The notes: generated by a model from the letters alone, not told the origin. A DNA stretch of 16,364 nucleotides from DATKCN01 sp035513175 (GCA_035513175.1 DATKCN010000331.1:1-16364); one strand, 5' to 3'. Counted from the first letter of the stretch, positions 6,756 to 14,307 are shown. Numbers and translations are program-made.

Positions 6756-6771
6756 GCGGGTAGCGGGTAGC
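6756..6771 (+). repeat. Tandem 7-base repeat GCGGGTA
   Basis: Two exact copies of GCGGGTA (6756-6762, 6763-6769) plus GC of a third follow the MaoC stop. It is the same period as the arrays at 5009-5070 and 9018-9066 but a different word. Confidence 0.7.
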
Positions 6772-6785
6772 AGTTGGACAAGCAG

Positions 6786-6825
6786 CTCCCCCTTTCCCCG
6801 TGGGGGAGGGGGCCGGGGGGTCAGG
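6786..6825 (+). repeat. REP-like C-rich/G-rich palindrome at the ligase start
   Basis: CTCCCCCTTTCCCC and GGGGGAGGGGG can pair across a two-base turn, followed by the CCGGGGGGT tail shared with the elements at 12949-12985, 13017-13060 and 14798-14837. The tail lies directly before the GTG at 6828 and seems to supply its ribosome binding site. Confidence 0.75.
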
Positions 6826-6827
6826 TA

Positions 6828-9017
6828 GTGGCAACGACGAAAACCCACGCAGCGCTGAACGAGCAGGAGAGCTTCACCCGCGCCATGCAGGCGCTTTTTC
6901 ATCCGGAGAGCATCGCCATTGTCGGCGCGACGCCCCGTCTGGGCTTCGCCTTCGGCATCCATCGCCTGATCCTGAGAGGTGGCTACGAGGGCAGGCTGTA
7001 CGGCGTCAATCCGCGCTATGAGGAGGTGATGGGCACCCCCTGCTATCCAACACTCGACGCCATCCCCGGCGGGGTGGACAAGGCCATCGTCGTCGTCCCC
7101 AGCCAGCACGTCATGAGCGTGCTCGATCAGGCCGAGCGGTCGGGCGTCAAGGCCGTCAACATCATCACCAGCGGCTTCGGCGAGCAGGCGGACGAGGAAG
7201 CCCACCAGCGGCAGCTTCAGTTGCGTGACTTCGCCCGGCGCACAGGCATCCGCATCGTCGGTCCCAACTGCCTGGGCATCATCTCCACCCCCGCCAAGCT
7301 GATCGCGAAGTCCGGTCCCTACGATGTCGTGCATCGCGGGCCGGTCGGGATCGTGTTTCAGAGCGGGCTGCTGGCCTACAGCGCCGTCATACCGCCCACC
7401 GACCGTGGCTTCGGCTACTCCTACGTCGTCACGACCGGCAACGAGGCCGACCTCGACGCGACCGACTTCATGCGCTACTACGTCGAGGACGACGAGACGC
7501 GCGTCATCGGCTGCTTCATCGAGCAGTTCCGGGACGCCGACAAGTTGCGCGAGGTGGCGGAGATGGCCGCCGAGCGACGCAAGCCGCTCGTCGTGCTGAA
7601 GATCGGACGCTCCGAGGGCGGACAACGGGCGGCCCGCGCCCACACCGGCTCGATGGTCGGATCCGACGCGATCATCGACACGGTCATGCGCCAGGCCGGC
7701 ATCATCCGTGTCGAGGACCTGGACGAGATGATTGAGGCGCTGGCCATATTCCATTCGAAGAAGCTGCCCAGGGGCAACGGCGTCGGCACCATCTTCGTCT
7801 CCGGCGGCGCCGGCGGGCTCATATCCGACCTCAGCCAGGACCTCGGCATCTCGCTGCCGGAACTGGCGCCGGACACCCAGAAGAAGCTGCATGCCATCAT
7901 CCCGCCCTACGGCACGGTCGGGAACCCCCTCGACACCACCGGACAGGTCGCTCAGCAGCCCGAGATCATGCAGGGCGTGTTGGAGGCCATGGCCGAGGAT
8001 CCGAACGTCCACACCGTCATCTACGGCCAGGCCTACCCGAACAAGGTCGACCTCGACGCGCCAGTTGGACAGGTCATCAAACAGATGCCAGCCAGGTATC
8101 CGGACAAAGTCTTCCTGATCATGGCCCTCGTCGCCGGCAAGGTTGGCGAGGGCTGGCGCGCCGACATGGCGCCGGTCGACCCGGTGATGTTCTGGGACGG
8201 CGTCCCGTTCTTGCAAGCGGCGGACAATGCGCTCAAGGCCGTGCGCTCGATGAACCGCTACGCCGAGTATTTGCGCGAGCGTGAGACCAACGGCGTCGCC
8301 GTCAGCAGCCCCAGCGCGCTCGCCAGGCAGGCGCGCGAGATGGTCCGCGCCGCCCGTGGCAAGCCTCTGGTCGAGCGCGAGGCAAAGTCACTACTTCAGC
8401 TCTACGGCATCCCGACCGCCCGCGAGACGCTGGTGACGAACGCGGACGACGCAGCCTCGGCCGCTGCCGAGATCGCATTCCCGGTCGTGCTCAAGATCGA
8501 GTCGCCCGACATCGCGCACAAGACCGAAGCGGGCGGCGTGCTGCTGGACATCACCGATGAGGCGGCTGCCCGCCACGGCTTCCAGACCATCGTCGACAAC
8601 GCCCACGCCCACAATCCGCAAGCGGAGATCAGCGGCGTGCTCGTGCAGGAGATGGTCACTGGTGGACGCGAGCTGATCCTCGGCATGACGCAGGACGCCA
8701 GCTTCGGGCCAGCCATCGCGGTCGGGCTGGGCGGCATCTTCGTCGAGGTGCTGAAGGATGTCGCGCTAGGCGTGCCGCCGATCACGCCAGCGGTCGCCGG
8801 CGCCATGCTCAACCGGCTGCGAGGCAAGGCAATCCTTGATGGCGCCCGAGGCGATGAGCCGGCCGACATCAACGCGATCATCGACATCCTGGGCCGCTTC
8901 TCGCAACTGTGTGTCGACGTGCAGGACGATGTGTCGGAGATAGACATCAACCCGCTGCTCGTCTTCGAACGCGGCAAGGGCGCGCGCGTCGTAGACTGTT
9001 TGATTGTGCCGAAGTGA
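6828..9017 (+). CDS. ADP-forming-type acetate/acyl-CoA ligase, fused alpha-beta subunits
   Basis: A 729-residue protein of the nucleoside-diphosphate-forming acyl-CoA synthetase family (acyl-CoA + ADP + Pi to acid + CoA + ATP, reversible). Domains in order: Rossmann CoA-binding domain with IAIVGATPRLGFAFG (29-43), succinyl-CoA-ligase-like domains with the VGPNCLGII and IVFQSGLLAYS segments, the phospho-histidine region ARAHTGSMVG with H272, and a C-terminal ATP-grasp domain from about residue 513 with VLKIESPDIAHKTEAGGV (554-571) and SEIDINPLL. No GNAT domain is present. The GTG at 6828 is chosen. A TTG at 6774 would add 18 residues that only translate the REP-like repeat, while family homology begins close after the GTG. 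It is 78 bases behind the MaoC gene. It could activate the pathway substrate or recover ATP from a product acyl-CoA. Confidence 0.88.
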   Translation: MATTKTHAALNEQESFTRAMQALFHPESIAIVGATPRLGFAFGIHRLILRGGYEGRLYGVNPRYEEVMGTPCYPTLDAIPGGVDKAIVVVPSQHVMSVLDQAERSGVKAVNIITSGFGEQADEEAHQRQLQLRDFARRTGIRIVGPNCLGIISTPAKLIAKSGPYDVVHRGPVGIVFQSGLLAYSAVIPPTDRGFGYSYVVTTGNEADLDATDFMRYYVEDDETRVIGCFIEQFRDADKLREVAEMAAERRKPLVVLKIGRSEGGQRAARAHTGSMVGSDAIIDTVMRQAGIIRVEDLDEMIEALAIFHSKKLPRGNGVGTIFVSGGAGGLISDLSQDLGISLPELAPDTQKKLHAIIPPYGTVGNPLDTTGQVAQQPEIMQGVLEAMAEDPNVHTVIYGQAYPNKVDLDAPVGQVIKQMPARYPDKVFLIMALVAGKVGEGWRADMAPVDPVMFWDGVPFLQAADNALKAVRSMNRYAEYLRERETNGVAVSSPSALARQAREMVRAARGKPLVEREAKSLLQLYGIPTARETLVTNADDAASAAAEIAFPVVLKIESPDIAHKTEAGGVLLDITDEAAARHGFQTIVDNAHAHNPQAEISGVLVQEMVTGGRELILGMTQDASFGPAIAVGLGGIFVEVLKDVALGVPPITPAVAGAMLNRLRGKAILDGARGDEPADINAIIDILGRFSQLCVDVQDDVSEIDINPLLVFERGKGARVVDCLIVPK

Positions 9018-9066
9018 GGGCCGAGGGATGAGCGCCGAGGGAACAGGAATCAGTGAGTAGTGGAGA
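9018..9066 (+). repeat. Degenerate 7-base-period array at the phosphoesterase start
   Basis: From just after the ligase stop the sequence divides into successive heptamers GGGCCGA, GGGATGA, GCGCCGA, GGGAACA, GGAATCA, GTGAGTA and GTGGAGA, each ending in A. The first three words recur, inverted, at 14308-14339. A related inverted copy lies at 9123-9142. Confidence 0.6.
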
Positions 9067-9725
9067 ATAGCACTGAACGCGGGGGCCTCAACACGGACCT
9101 GCCACACGCGGTTGCCGGCCTCGAGCCCTTATCCCTCGGCACGAAGATCGGCATCTTCTCCGACGTGCATGGCGCCACACGGACGCTGGAGCGGGCGTTG
9201 GAGCGGTGTGACGAGTCCGGGGTTGAGACAATCGCCCTGCTGGGGGATCTGTTCGACCGGCACGAGCAGGCGGATGGCTGCGCGGCGGCACTGGCAGGCT
9301 GGAGCGTCGTCGGGGTCTACGGCAACCATGAGCGGGAGGTCGCGCTATTGGCGGCAGCCGGCGAACTGGAACTGCTGGAGGAAACCGTCCGCTTTCTGAG
9401 CGGATTGCAGGAGGACGTGTTGATCGACGACGTGCATCTCACCCATGAATCGTCGCACTGGGGCCATCAGGACCCGGTCGCGCGCATGTTCGGCCGAGGG
9501 TCGCACTTCAACGGACATACGCCGAAGGCGCGCATGACATTTGCCGGACATACACACTTCCGGGTTGCGCGCGACGAGCGCGGCACGCTTGACATCGCGC
9601 GCGGTTCGCTGGCGATCGAGCCGACACGCCGTTATTTGATCAATCCCGGCGCTTTGATGATCGGGCAATACGCCATCTGGGACCGCGACGAGCACGTTAT
9701 CTTCTTCCGGAATGTCGAGTACTGA
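9060..9725 (+). CDS. Calcineurin-like metallophosphoesterase (YfcE/MJ0936-type)
   Basis: A 221-residue protein with all metallophosphoesterase motifs: FSDVHG (D35, H37), LGDLFDR (D63), YGNHE (N89, H90), H129 in LTHESS and AGHTHFR (H164, H166), ending with YLINPGAL. Two metal ions would hydrolyse a phosphomonoester or phosphodiester. The short core and the INPG C-terminal segment fit the Metallophos_2 group. The GTG at 9060 is the only usable start in frame; ATG and TTG are absent before the core. The first 28 residues have no family counterpart that I recognise and include an inverted copy of the heptamer repeat (9123-9142). AGGA at 9045-9048 is a weak, distant ribosome site. Its place among beta-oxidation-like genes is unexplained. 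Confidence 0.88.
   Translation: MENSTERGGLNTDLPHAVAGLEPLSLGTKIGIFSDVHGATRTLERALERCDESGVETIALLGDLFDRHEQADGCAAALAGWSVVGVYGNHEREVALLAAAGELELLEETVRFLSGLQEDVLIDDVHLTHESSHWGHQDPVARMFGRGSHFNGHTPKARMTFAGHTHFRVARDERGTLDIARGSLAIEPTRRYLINPGALMIGQYAIWDRDEHVIFFRNVEY
9123..9142 (-). repeat. Inverted copy of the 9018 repeat inside the phosphoesterase 5' end
   Basis: Read on the minus strand, GTGCCGAGGGATAAGGGCTC matches 15 of 20 positions of GGGCCGAGGGATGAGCGCCG at 9018. The two copies are in opposite orientation about 85 bases apart and flank the start codon of the phosphoesterase gene. Confidence 0.5.
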
Positions 9726-9754
9726 AAGGAACGAATCTCCCCGGAACCCAGCAG

Positions 9755-9775
9755 GGGAGGGCTTCAAACCCTCCC
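9755..9775 (+). terminator. Hairpin after the phosphoesterase gene (possible terminator)
   Basis: GGGAGGG and CCCTCCC form a perfect 7-bp stem with a 7-base loop, 30 bases after the stop. An alternative stem, CTCCCC (9737-9742) with GGGGAG (9754-9759), uses the same bases, so the two structures exclude each other. No T-run follows. The 146-base spacer 9726-9871 is the longest in the operon and could hold an internal end or start of transcription. I saw no clear promoter there. Confidence 0.35.
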
Positions 9776-9871
9776 GCGCTCAAAGCCCATCCAACGCGGA
9801 CGAACCACGACCCTCGGACCAGTCGCCGTCGACCCGAGCGCGTCACGGCAGGATAGGAACAGGGAGGCACG

Positions 9872-10918
9872 ATGAGGAAGCTTGAAGGCAAGGTCGCGCT
9901 GGTCACCGGCGCCGGACGCGGCATCGGACGTGGCGTCGCGACGCTGCTGGCGCAGGAAGGAGCAGCGGTCGTCGTCAACGACCTCGGCGCCAGCCTCGAA
10001 GGCGAGGGCGCGGATGTCTCTGTCGCCCAGCAGGTCGTCAATGAGATCGGGGCGGCTGGCGGGCGCGGTCTCGCCAACACGGACTCGATCACCGACTACG
10101 ACGCCGTCGAGTCCATGGTGCAGTCAGCCATCGACACCTACGGCAAGCTCGACATCGTCGTCAACGTGGCCGGTATTCTGCGCGACCGCATGATCTTCAA
10201 TATGTCCGAGGAGGAATGGGACGCCGTCGTCGCCGTGCATCTCAAGGGCACGTTCAACACCTGCAAGTGGGCCTCGGCCCACTTCCGCGACCGGCGGGAA
10301 GGTGGCCGCATCATCAACTTCTCGTCCGTTTCCGCCTGGGGCAGTCCCGGCCAACCGAATTATGCCGCCGCCAAGTACGGCATCCTGGGCCTGACGGCGA
10401 CGCTGGCCAACAGCCTCGACCGCTACGGCGTCACCAGTAACGCCATCCTGCCCTACGCCGCGACCCGCTTGATCGACTCGACCCCACGCGCCGCCAAGGT
10501 GCAGGAGGAGACCGGCAAGCTCCCCAGCGAGCTGGCGGTCGGAACCGAAGGCGACCCCGCCAACGTCGCGCCGATGGTCGCCTATCTCGCCTCCGATGAC
10601 GCGCACATGATCAACGGGCACTTCTTCGGGGTCGGCGGCTACACGGTCCAGCTCTATTCGCACTGGGAGCTGGCGGGCGTGCTCCAGGCTGACCGTCGCT
10701 GGCTGACGCAGGAGCTGATTGATCTCTTCCCCGAGACGGTCGGTGTCAACGCCGGCGTTCCGGAGCCGCTGGTAGTCGAAGGCCAGGATCGCCCGCTCAA
10801 GGGCGCAGCCGCCATGCAGCACGATCCAGCCACCTGGAAGGAGATCGCCGAGGGAGTCAAGTACTGGGAACGCCGCCCGTATTATGCGGCCAACCGCCAG
10901 AAGCCCGCCGCCTCATGA
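9872..10918 (+). CDS. SDR-family oxidoreductase 1, MFE-2-like 3-hydroxyacyl-CoA dehydrogenase candidate
   Basis: A 348-residue classical short-chain dehydrogenase. TGAGRGIG (12-19) binds the dinucleotide, D37 in VVVNDLGA favours NAD over NADP, NVAG is at 98-101, and S151, Y164 and K168 (NYAAAK) form the catalytic triad. The VVVNDLG and LRDRMIFNMSEEEWDAV stretches resemble the (R)-3-hydroxyacyl-CoA dehydrogenase domain of peroxisomal MFE-2, which fits the preceding MaoC hydratase. An extension of about 85 residues after the fold (from about 262) is longer than a typical 250-residue SDR and ends in a charged, disordered-looking tail. The start is ATG after AGGGAGG. Its last four bases overlap the DinB-1 start (ATGA), a sign of translational coupling. 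It is a close paralogue of the SDR at 11459. Confidence 0.9.
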   Translation: MRKLEGKVALVTGAGRGIGRGVATLLAQEGAAVVVNDLGASLEGEGADVSVAQQVVNEIGAAGGRGLANTDSITDYDAVESMVQSAIDTYGKLDIVVNVAGILRDRMIFNMSEEEWDAVVAVHLKGTFNTCKWASAHFRDRREGGRIINFSSVSAWGSPGQPNYAAAKYGILGLTATLANSLDRYGVTSNAILPYAATRLIDSTPRAAKVQEETGKLPSELAVGTEGDPANVAPMVAYLASDDAHMINGHFFGVGGYTVQLYSHWELAGVLQADRRWLTQELIDLFPETVGVNAGVPEPLVVEGQDRPLKGAAAMQHDPATWKEIAEGVKYWERRPYYAANRQKPAAS

Positions 10919-11436
10919 CCTCAGATGTGATCCGGCTCTACTACGACTACAACGGCTGGGCGACCGAGCGCATCCTCGCCGCTGCCGAAGGCATGTTGCC
11001 GGAGCAGTTGGAGATTCCCGGCCATGCTGGGCATGGTTCCGTGCGCGAAACCCTGATCCACATGATTGAGACCCAGTGGAGCTGGTTCTCGTGGTTCGAC
11101 GGCTCGTTGCCGGTTGAGAAGGCGTATGGCATGACGATCGACCGAGATTCCGTCCACGACATTCCAGCGATCCGCCGTACTTGGCTCGACATCGACGCGC
11201 AGGCGACACGGCTCGTCGAGCGGCTGAGCGATGATGAGCTGAGCGCGGAGTGGCCGCTGGGCATGCCGGGCGGACCGTCCACCCCAGTCCCTTTGTGGAA
11301 GCTCATGCTGCACGTCGCCAACCACGGCACGCAGCATCGCAGCGAAGTGGCAGCGATGCTGACCGAGCACGGCCGATCACCGGGTGGCCTGGACATGCTG
11401 TACTACACGATGGCACAGAGCGCGCCCGCATCCTGA
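10915..11436 (+). CDS. DinB-family four-helix protein 1
   Basis: A 173-residue protein with DinB-superfamily layout. YYDYNGWATERILAAAEGM forms the first helix, H49 in LIHMIETQWSW is the first metal ligand, and HVANHGTQHRSEVA supplies H137 and H141 as the second and third. Proteins of this family use a His3 site and often act as thiol-dependent transferases or isomerases with mycothiol or bacillithiol; some are only known as damage-induced proteins. Function here is unknown. It begins inside the stop of SDR-1 and ends 22 bases before SDR-2, so it is an obligate operon partner. Both DinB genes directly follow an SDR gene. Confidence 0.85.
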   Translation: MTSDVIRLYYDYNGWATERILAAAEGMLPEQLEIPGHAGHGSVRETLIHMIETQWSWFSWFDGSLPVEKAYGMTIDRDSVHDIPAIRRTWLDIDAQATRLVERLSDDELSAEWPLGMPGGPSTPVPLWKLMLHVANHGTQHRSEVAAMLTEHGRSPGGLDMLYYTMAQSAPAS

Positions 11437-11458
11437 AGCGGGGAAGGGAGACGACGGC

Positions 11459-12472
11459 ATGGGACTACTAGATGGCAAGGTCGCGCTGATCACTGGATCG
11501 GGCCGCGGCATCGGACGCGGCGTCGCGCAGCTGTTGGCCAGCGAGGGCGCGAAGGTCGTCGTAAACGACCTCGGCGCGTCACTTGACGGCGAAGGAGTCG
11601 ACACCGGACCGGCCGCGACGGTCGTCAACGAAATCGTTGCCGCAGGTGGTGAAGCGGTCGCAAATACTGATTCGGTAACCGATTTCGAAGCCGCCAAGGG
11701 GATGGTGCAGCAGGCGATCGACACATACGGCAAGCTGGACATTCTCGTCAACGTGGCCGGCATCCTGCGCGACCGCATGATTTTCAACATGTCCGAGGAG
11801 GAATGGGACGCTGTCATCGCCGTGCATCTGAAGGGCACGTTCAATACGTCGCGCTGGGCGTCCGCCCACTTCCGCGAGCGTCGCGAGGGCGGACGCATCA
11901 TTAGCATGTCCTCCAACTCCGCCTTCGGCGCTCCGGGCCAGCCGAACTACGCCGCCGCCAAGTCCGGCATCATCGGACTGACGCTCACCATGGCCGCCTC
12001 ACTGGGCCGCTACGGCGTCACCGCGAACGCCATCCTGCCCAGCGGCGCGACGCGTATGATCGACTCGATTCCCCGCGCCGTCGAGGCCGTCGCGCACACC
12101 GGCAAGCTTCCTAGCGAGCTGGCCATCGGCACCGAAAAGGACCCCGACAACGTCGCCCCGCTCGTCGGCTTCCTGTCGAGCGACGCCGCCGCGCATGTCA
12201 CCGGTCACATCTTCGGCTCGTTCGGCTACAACATCGCCTTCATGTCTCAACCCAAGATCGTGCGCACTATCCGCACTGACCAGCGCTGGACCGTCGAACA
12301 ATTGGCCGATGTCGTGCCAATGGCGTTCGGCCCAGAGTTCGAGGGCCAGGCGAACCAGCCGGGCATTACCGCCAACATCAACGCCCTGCCTGATGAGGAA
12401 TGGATCGACCTCGGCAACGGACGCCGGGCCTGGGTCTCGATGATCGAACCGTACGGCGAGCTGGTCTGGTAA
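11459..12472 (+). CDS. SDR-family oxidoreductase 2, tandem paralogue of SDR-1
   Basis: A 337-residue SDR: TGSGRGIG (12-19), D37 in VVVNDLGA, NVAG (98-101) and S151, Y164, K168. By hand count it is about 78% identical to SDR-1 over residues 1-170 without gaps, while the C-terminal 90 residues are clearly different. The likely reaction is NAD-dependent oxidation of a hydroxyacyl-CoA or hydroxy-steroid-like substrate. Divergent tails and changes around the active site (SSVSAWGS against SSNSAFGA) suggest different substrate ranges. The ATG at 11459 is chosen; an in-frame extension to 11384 overlaps DinB-1. The ribosome site is GGGAAGGGAG. The DinB-2 gene follows after 14 bases. Confidence 0.9.
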   Translation: MGLLDGKVALITGSGRGIGRGVAQLLASEGAKVVVNDLGASLDGEGVDTGPAATVVNEIVAAGGEAVANTDSVTDFEAAKGMVQQAIDTYGKLDILVNVAGILRDRMIFNMSEEEWDAVIAVHLKGTFNTSRWASAHFRERREGGRIISMSSNSAFGAPGQPNYAAAKSGIIGLTLTMAASLGRYGVTANAILPSGATRMIDSIPRAVEAVAHTGKLPSELAIGTEKDPDNVAPLVGFLSSDAAAHVTGHIFGSFGYNIAFMSQPKIVRTIRTDQRWTVEQLADVVPMAFGPEFEGQANQPGITANINALPDEEWIDLGNGRRAWVSMIEPYGELVW

Positions 12473-12486
12473 CGAAAGGACGCGGC

Positions 12487-12945
12487 ATGGCGGAGCATCC
12501 AGAAATCGCGTTGCTGTCGAGAAAGCTGACGAACGCCGTCGACCGCATTTTCGAGTGCGTCGGAGGATTGGACGCGGAAGGGCTCAACTGGAAGCCGCCC
12601 GCGCCGGAGGCGAACAGCCTCTACATCCTCGGCACGCACATCATCGGCAACGTTAAGCAGAACGTGCTGGTCGTGCTGGGCGGCGGCCCTGACGACCGTG
12701 ACCGCGACGCGGAGTTCGAAGCCTCTGGCGCCAGCGCGCACGAACTACTCGACCGCTGGACCGACGTGAAGGCGCAGATCACGGCCAGGCTGACCGAACT
12801 GGGAGGTGACATACTCGATCGATCGTACGATCATCCACGTCGCGGCCCGTCATCCGGCCGCGAATTGCTGATCAACGCCGTCGCGCATGCGAACGAGCAC
12901 ATCGGTCATGCGGAGCTGACACGACAACTGTACGACGCTAGGTAA
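12487..12945 (+). CDS. DinB-family four-helix protein 2
   Basis: A 152-residue protein of the DinB_2-like group. EANSLYILGTHIIGNVKQNV (41-60) carries H51, and AVAHANEHIGHAELTRQLYD (131-150) carries H134, H138 and H141, from which the remaining metal ligands would come. It is only distantly similar to DinB-1, so the SDR-DinB pairing did not arise by a recent duplication of both genes. The ATG at 12487 with AAAGGA before it is preferred; a longer frame from 12400 overlaps SDR-2. Substrate and thiol partner are unknown. Confidence 0.82.
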   Translation: MAEHPEIALLSRKLTNAVDRIFECVGGLDAEGLNWKPPAPEANSLYILGTHIIGNVKQNVLVVLGGGPDDRDRDAEFEASGASAHELLDRWTDVKAQITARLTELGGDILDRSYDHPRRGPSSGRELLINAVAHANEHIGHAELTRQLYDAR

Positions 12946-12948
12946 CCG

Positions 12949-13060
12949 CACCCCCCGGCCCCCTTCCCGACGCGGAGAGGGGGAGCGAGGATCGGCAGAA
13001 CGACTGCCGCCGGAATCTCCCCGTCTCCCAGCATTGGGAGAAGGGGCTGGGGGGTGAGGG
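12949..13060. repeat. Inverted doublet of REP-like palindromes with a hairpin in the linker
   Basis: The left copy (12949-12985) is in reverse orientation and begins CACCCCCCGGCCCCC. The right copy (13017-13060) is in forward orientation and ends GGGGCTGGGGGGTGAGGG. Each contains its own CTCCC/GGGAG-type arm. The linker holds a perfect hairpin CGGCAG-AACGA-CTGCCG (12993-13009). The doublet fills nearly the whole 135-base space between DinB-2 and the thiolase-like gene. It recalls BIME-type doublets, but I see no associated transposase. Confidence 0.75.
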
Positions 13061-13080
13061 CAAGGGCAAGGGAGGGTTAC

Positions 13081-14235
13081 GTGCCGGAACGGATTTCGGG
13101 GAAGACCGCGATCGTCGGGGTTGCGGAGTCGGATCAGATCGGGAGAGTGCCGGACAAGCCGGCCATCATGCTGCACGCGGAAGCGGGGCGTGCGGCGCTC
13201 GCGGAAGCGGGGCTGACGAAGGACGACGTCGACGGCCTGTTCACGGCCGGCGTCTCGACGCTGGAGCTCGGCGAGTATCTCGGCATCGAGCCGAAGGTCA
13301 CTGACAACACCGCCGTTGGCGGCTCGTCGTTCGTCATCCACATCGCGCACGCAGCGGCCGCCATCGCGACGGGCCGCTGCGAGGTCGCGCTCGTCACGCA
13401 CGGTGAGAGCGGGCGCTCGCGGGTCGGCATGATGCCGTATTCCTCGTCGAACCAGGCGTTGCGCGGGCAGTTTGAGGCGCCGTATGGCCTGCCGCAACCG
13501 GTCGGCGCCTATGCGCTGGCCTGCTCGCGCCATATGTACGAGTTCGGCACTACCAAGGAGCAGCTGGCGGAAATCGCCGTCGCCACGCGCAAGTGGGCGC
13601 AGCTCAACCCCAAGGCCATGATGCACGACGACATGACCATCGAGGACTCGCTGAACTCGCGCCCGATCGCCTGGCCGTTCAACCTGTTCGACTGCTGCAT
13701 CGTCACCGATGCGGGTGGCGCCTACGTCATGACGACGACCGAGCGCGCGAAGTCGCTGAAGCAGACGCCGGTCGTCGTGCTGGGCGTTGGCGAAGGGCAC
13801 GATCACTCGATCATCTCGCAGATGCCCAGCTACACCTCGTTCGCCGCACGCCATTCCGGCAACCGCGCCTTCGACATGGCCGGTGTCTCACGCGACGAGA
13901 TGGACCTGGCGATGATCTACGACTCGTTCACCTACACCGTGCTGCTGTCGCTCGAAGAGCTTGGCTTCTGCGCCAAGGGCGAGGGCGGAGCGTTCGTCTC
14001 CAACCAGCGCACCGCGCCGGGCGGCGACTTCCCGATGAACACCAACGGCGGCGGACTGTCCTACACCCACTCCGGCATGTACGGCATGTTCGCTATCATC
14101 GAAGGCGTGCGCCAGCTCCGTCACGACTACGCCGACCAGGGCATCCGGCAGGTCAAGGACGCCAAGCTGGCTGTCGTCCACGGCACGGGTGGCGTGCTGT
14201 CGTCGGCTGGCACCGCGGTTCTGGCGCGCGGTTAG
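13081..14235 (+). CDS. Thiolase-superfamily protein without catalytic cysteines (Ltp2-like aldolase candidate)
   Basis: A 384-residue thiolase-fold protein of the SCPx/lipid-transfer group. The position of the acyl-accepting cysteine reads DNTAVGGSSF (75-84), with no Cys, and the second, C-terminal cysteine loop reads VVHGTGGVLSS (366-375), also without Cys. H330 in NTNGGGLSYTHSGMYG keeps the GHP-loop histidine, and YDSFTY (280-285) and Y328/Y334 line the same region. Such cysteine-less proteins paired with a DUF35 protein include mycobacterial Ltp2, a retro-aldolase of steroid side-chain breakdown. The GTG at 13081, 4 bases after GGGAGG, is chosen; an upstream in-frame start would only translate the repeat. 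The DUF35 gene follows after 121 bases. The fold is sure; the aldolase role is inferred. Confidence 0.88.
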   Translation: MPERISGKTAIVGVAESDQIGRVPDKPAIMLHAEAGRAALAEAGLTKDDVDGLFTAGVSTLELGEYLGIEPKVTDNTAVGGSSFVIHIAHAAAAIATGRCEVALVTHGESGRSRVGMMPYSSSNQALRGQFEAPYGLPQPVGAYALACSRHMYEFGTTKEQLAEIAVATRKWAQLNPKAMMHDDMTIEDSLNSRPIAWPFNLFDCCIVTDAGGAYVMTTTERAKSLKQTPVVVLGVGEGHDHSIISQMPSYTSFAARHSGNRAFDMAGVSRDEMDLAMIYDSFTYTVLLSLEELGFCAKGEGGAFVSNQRTAPGGDFPMNTNGGGLSYTHSGMYGMFAIIEGVRQLRHDYADQGIRQVKDAKLAVVHGTGGVLSSAGTAVLARG

Positions 14236-14307
14236 ACACACGGAATGAGGATAGAGCGGCGGGTGGAAGGCGACATGGGAGAGGCGGCGCCATCGTTGCC
14301 CGTTCCT

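Noticed and set aside
6255..8216. A 653-codon open frame on the minus strand
   Set aside because: It is antisense to the MaoC and CoA-ligase genes, whose protein families are unmistakable. Its composition is rich in Asp, Arg, Gly and His with no domain, as expected for antisense shadow frames in GC-rich DNA.
12946..13080. The inverted REP doublet as an insertion sequence
   Set aside because: There is no transposase frame, no room for one in 135 bases and no clear target-site duplication.
12850..13854. A 334-codon minus-strand frame across the REP doublet
   Set aside because: It translates the repeat into a Pro-rich stretch and is antisense to the thiolase-like gene.
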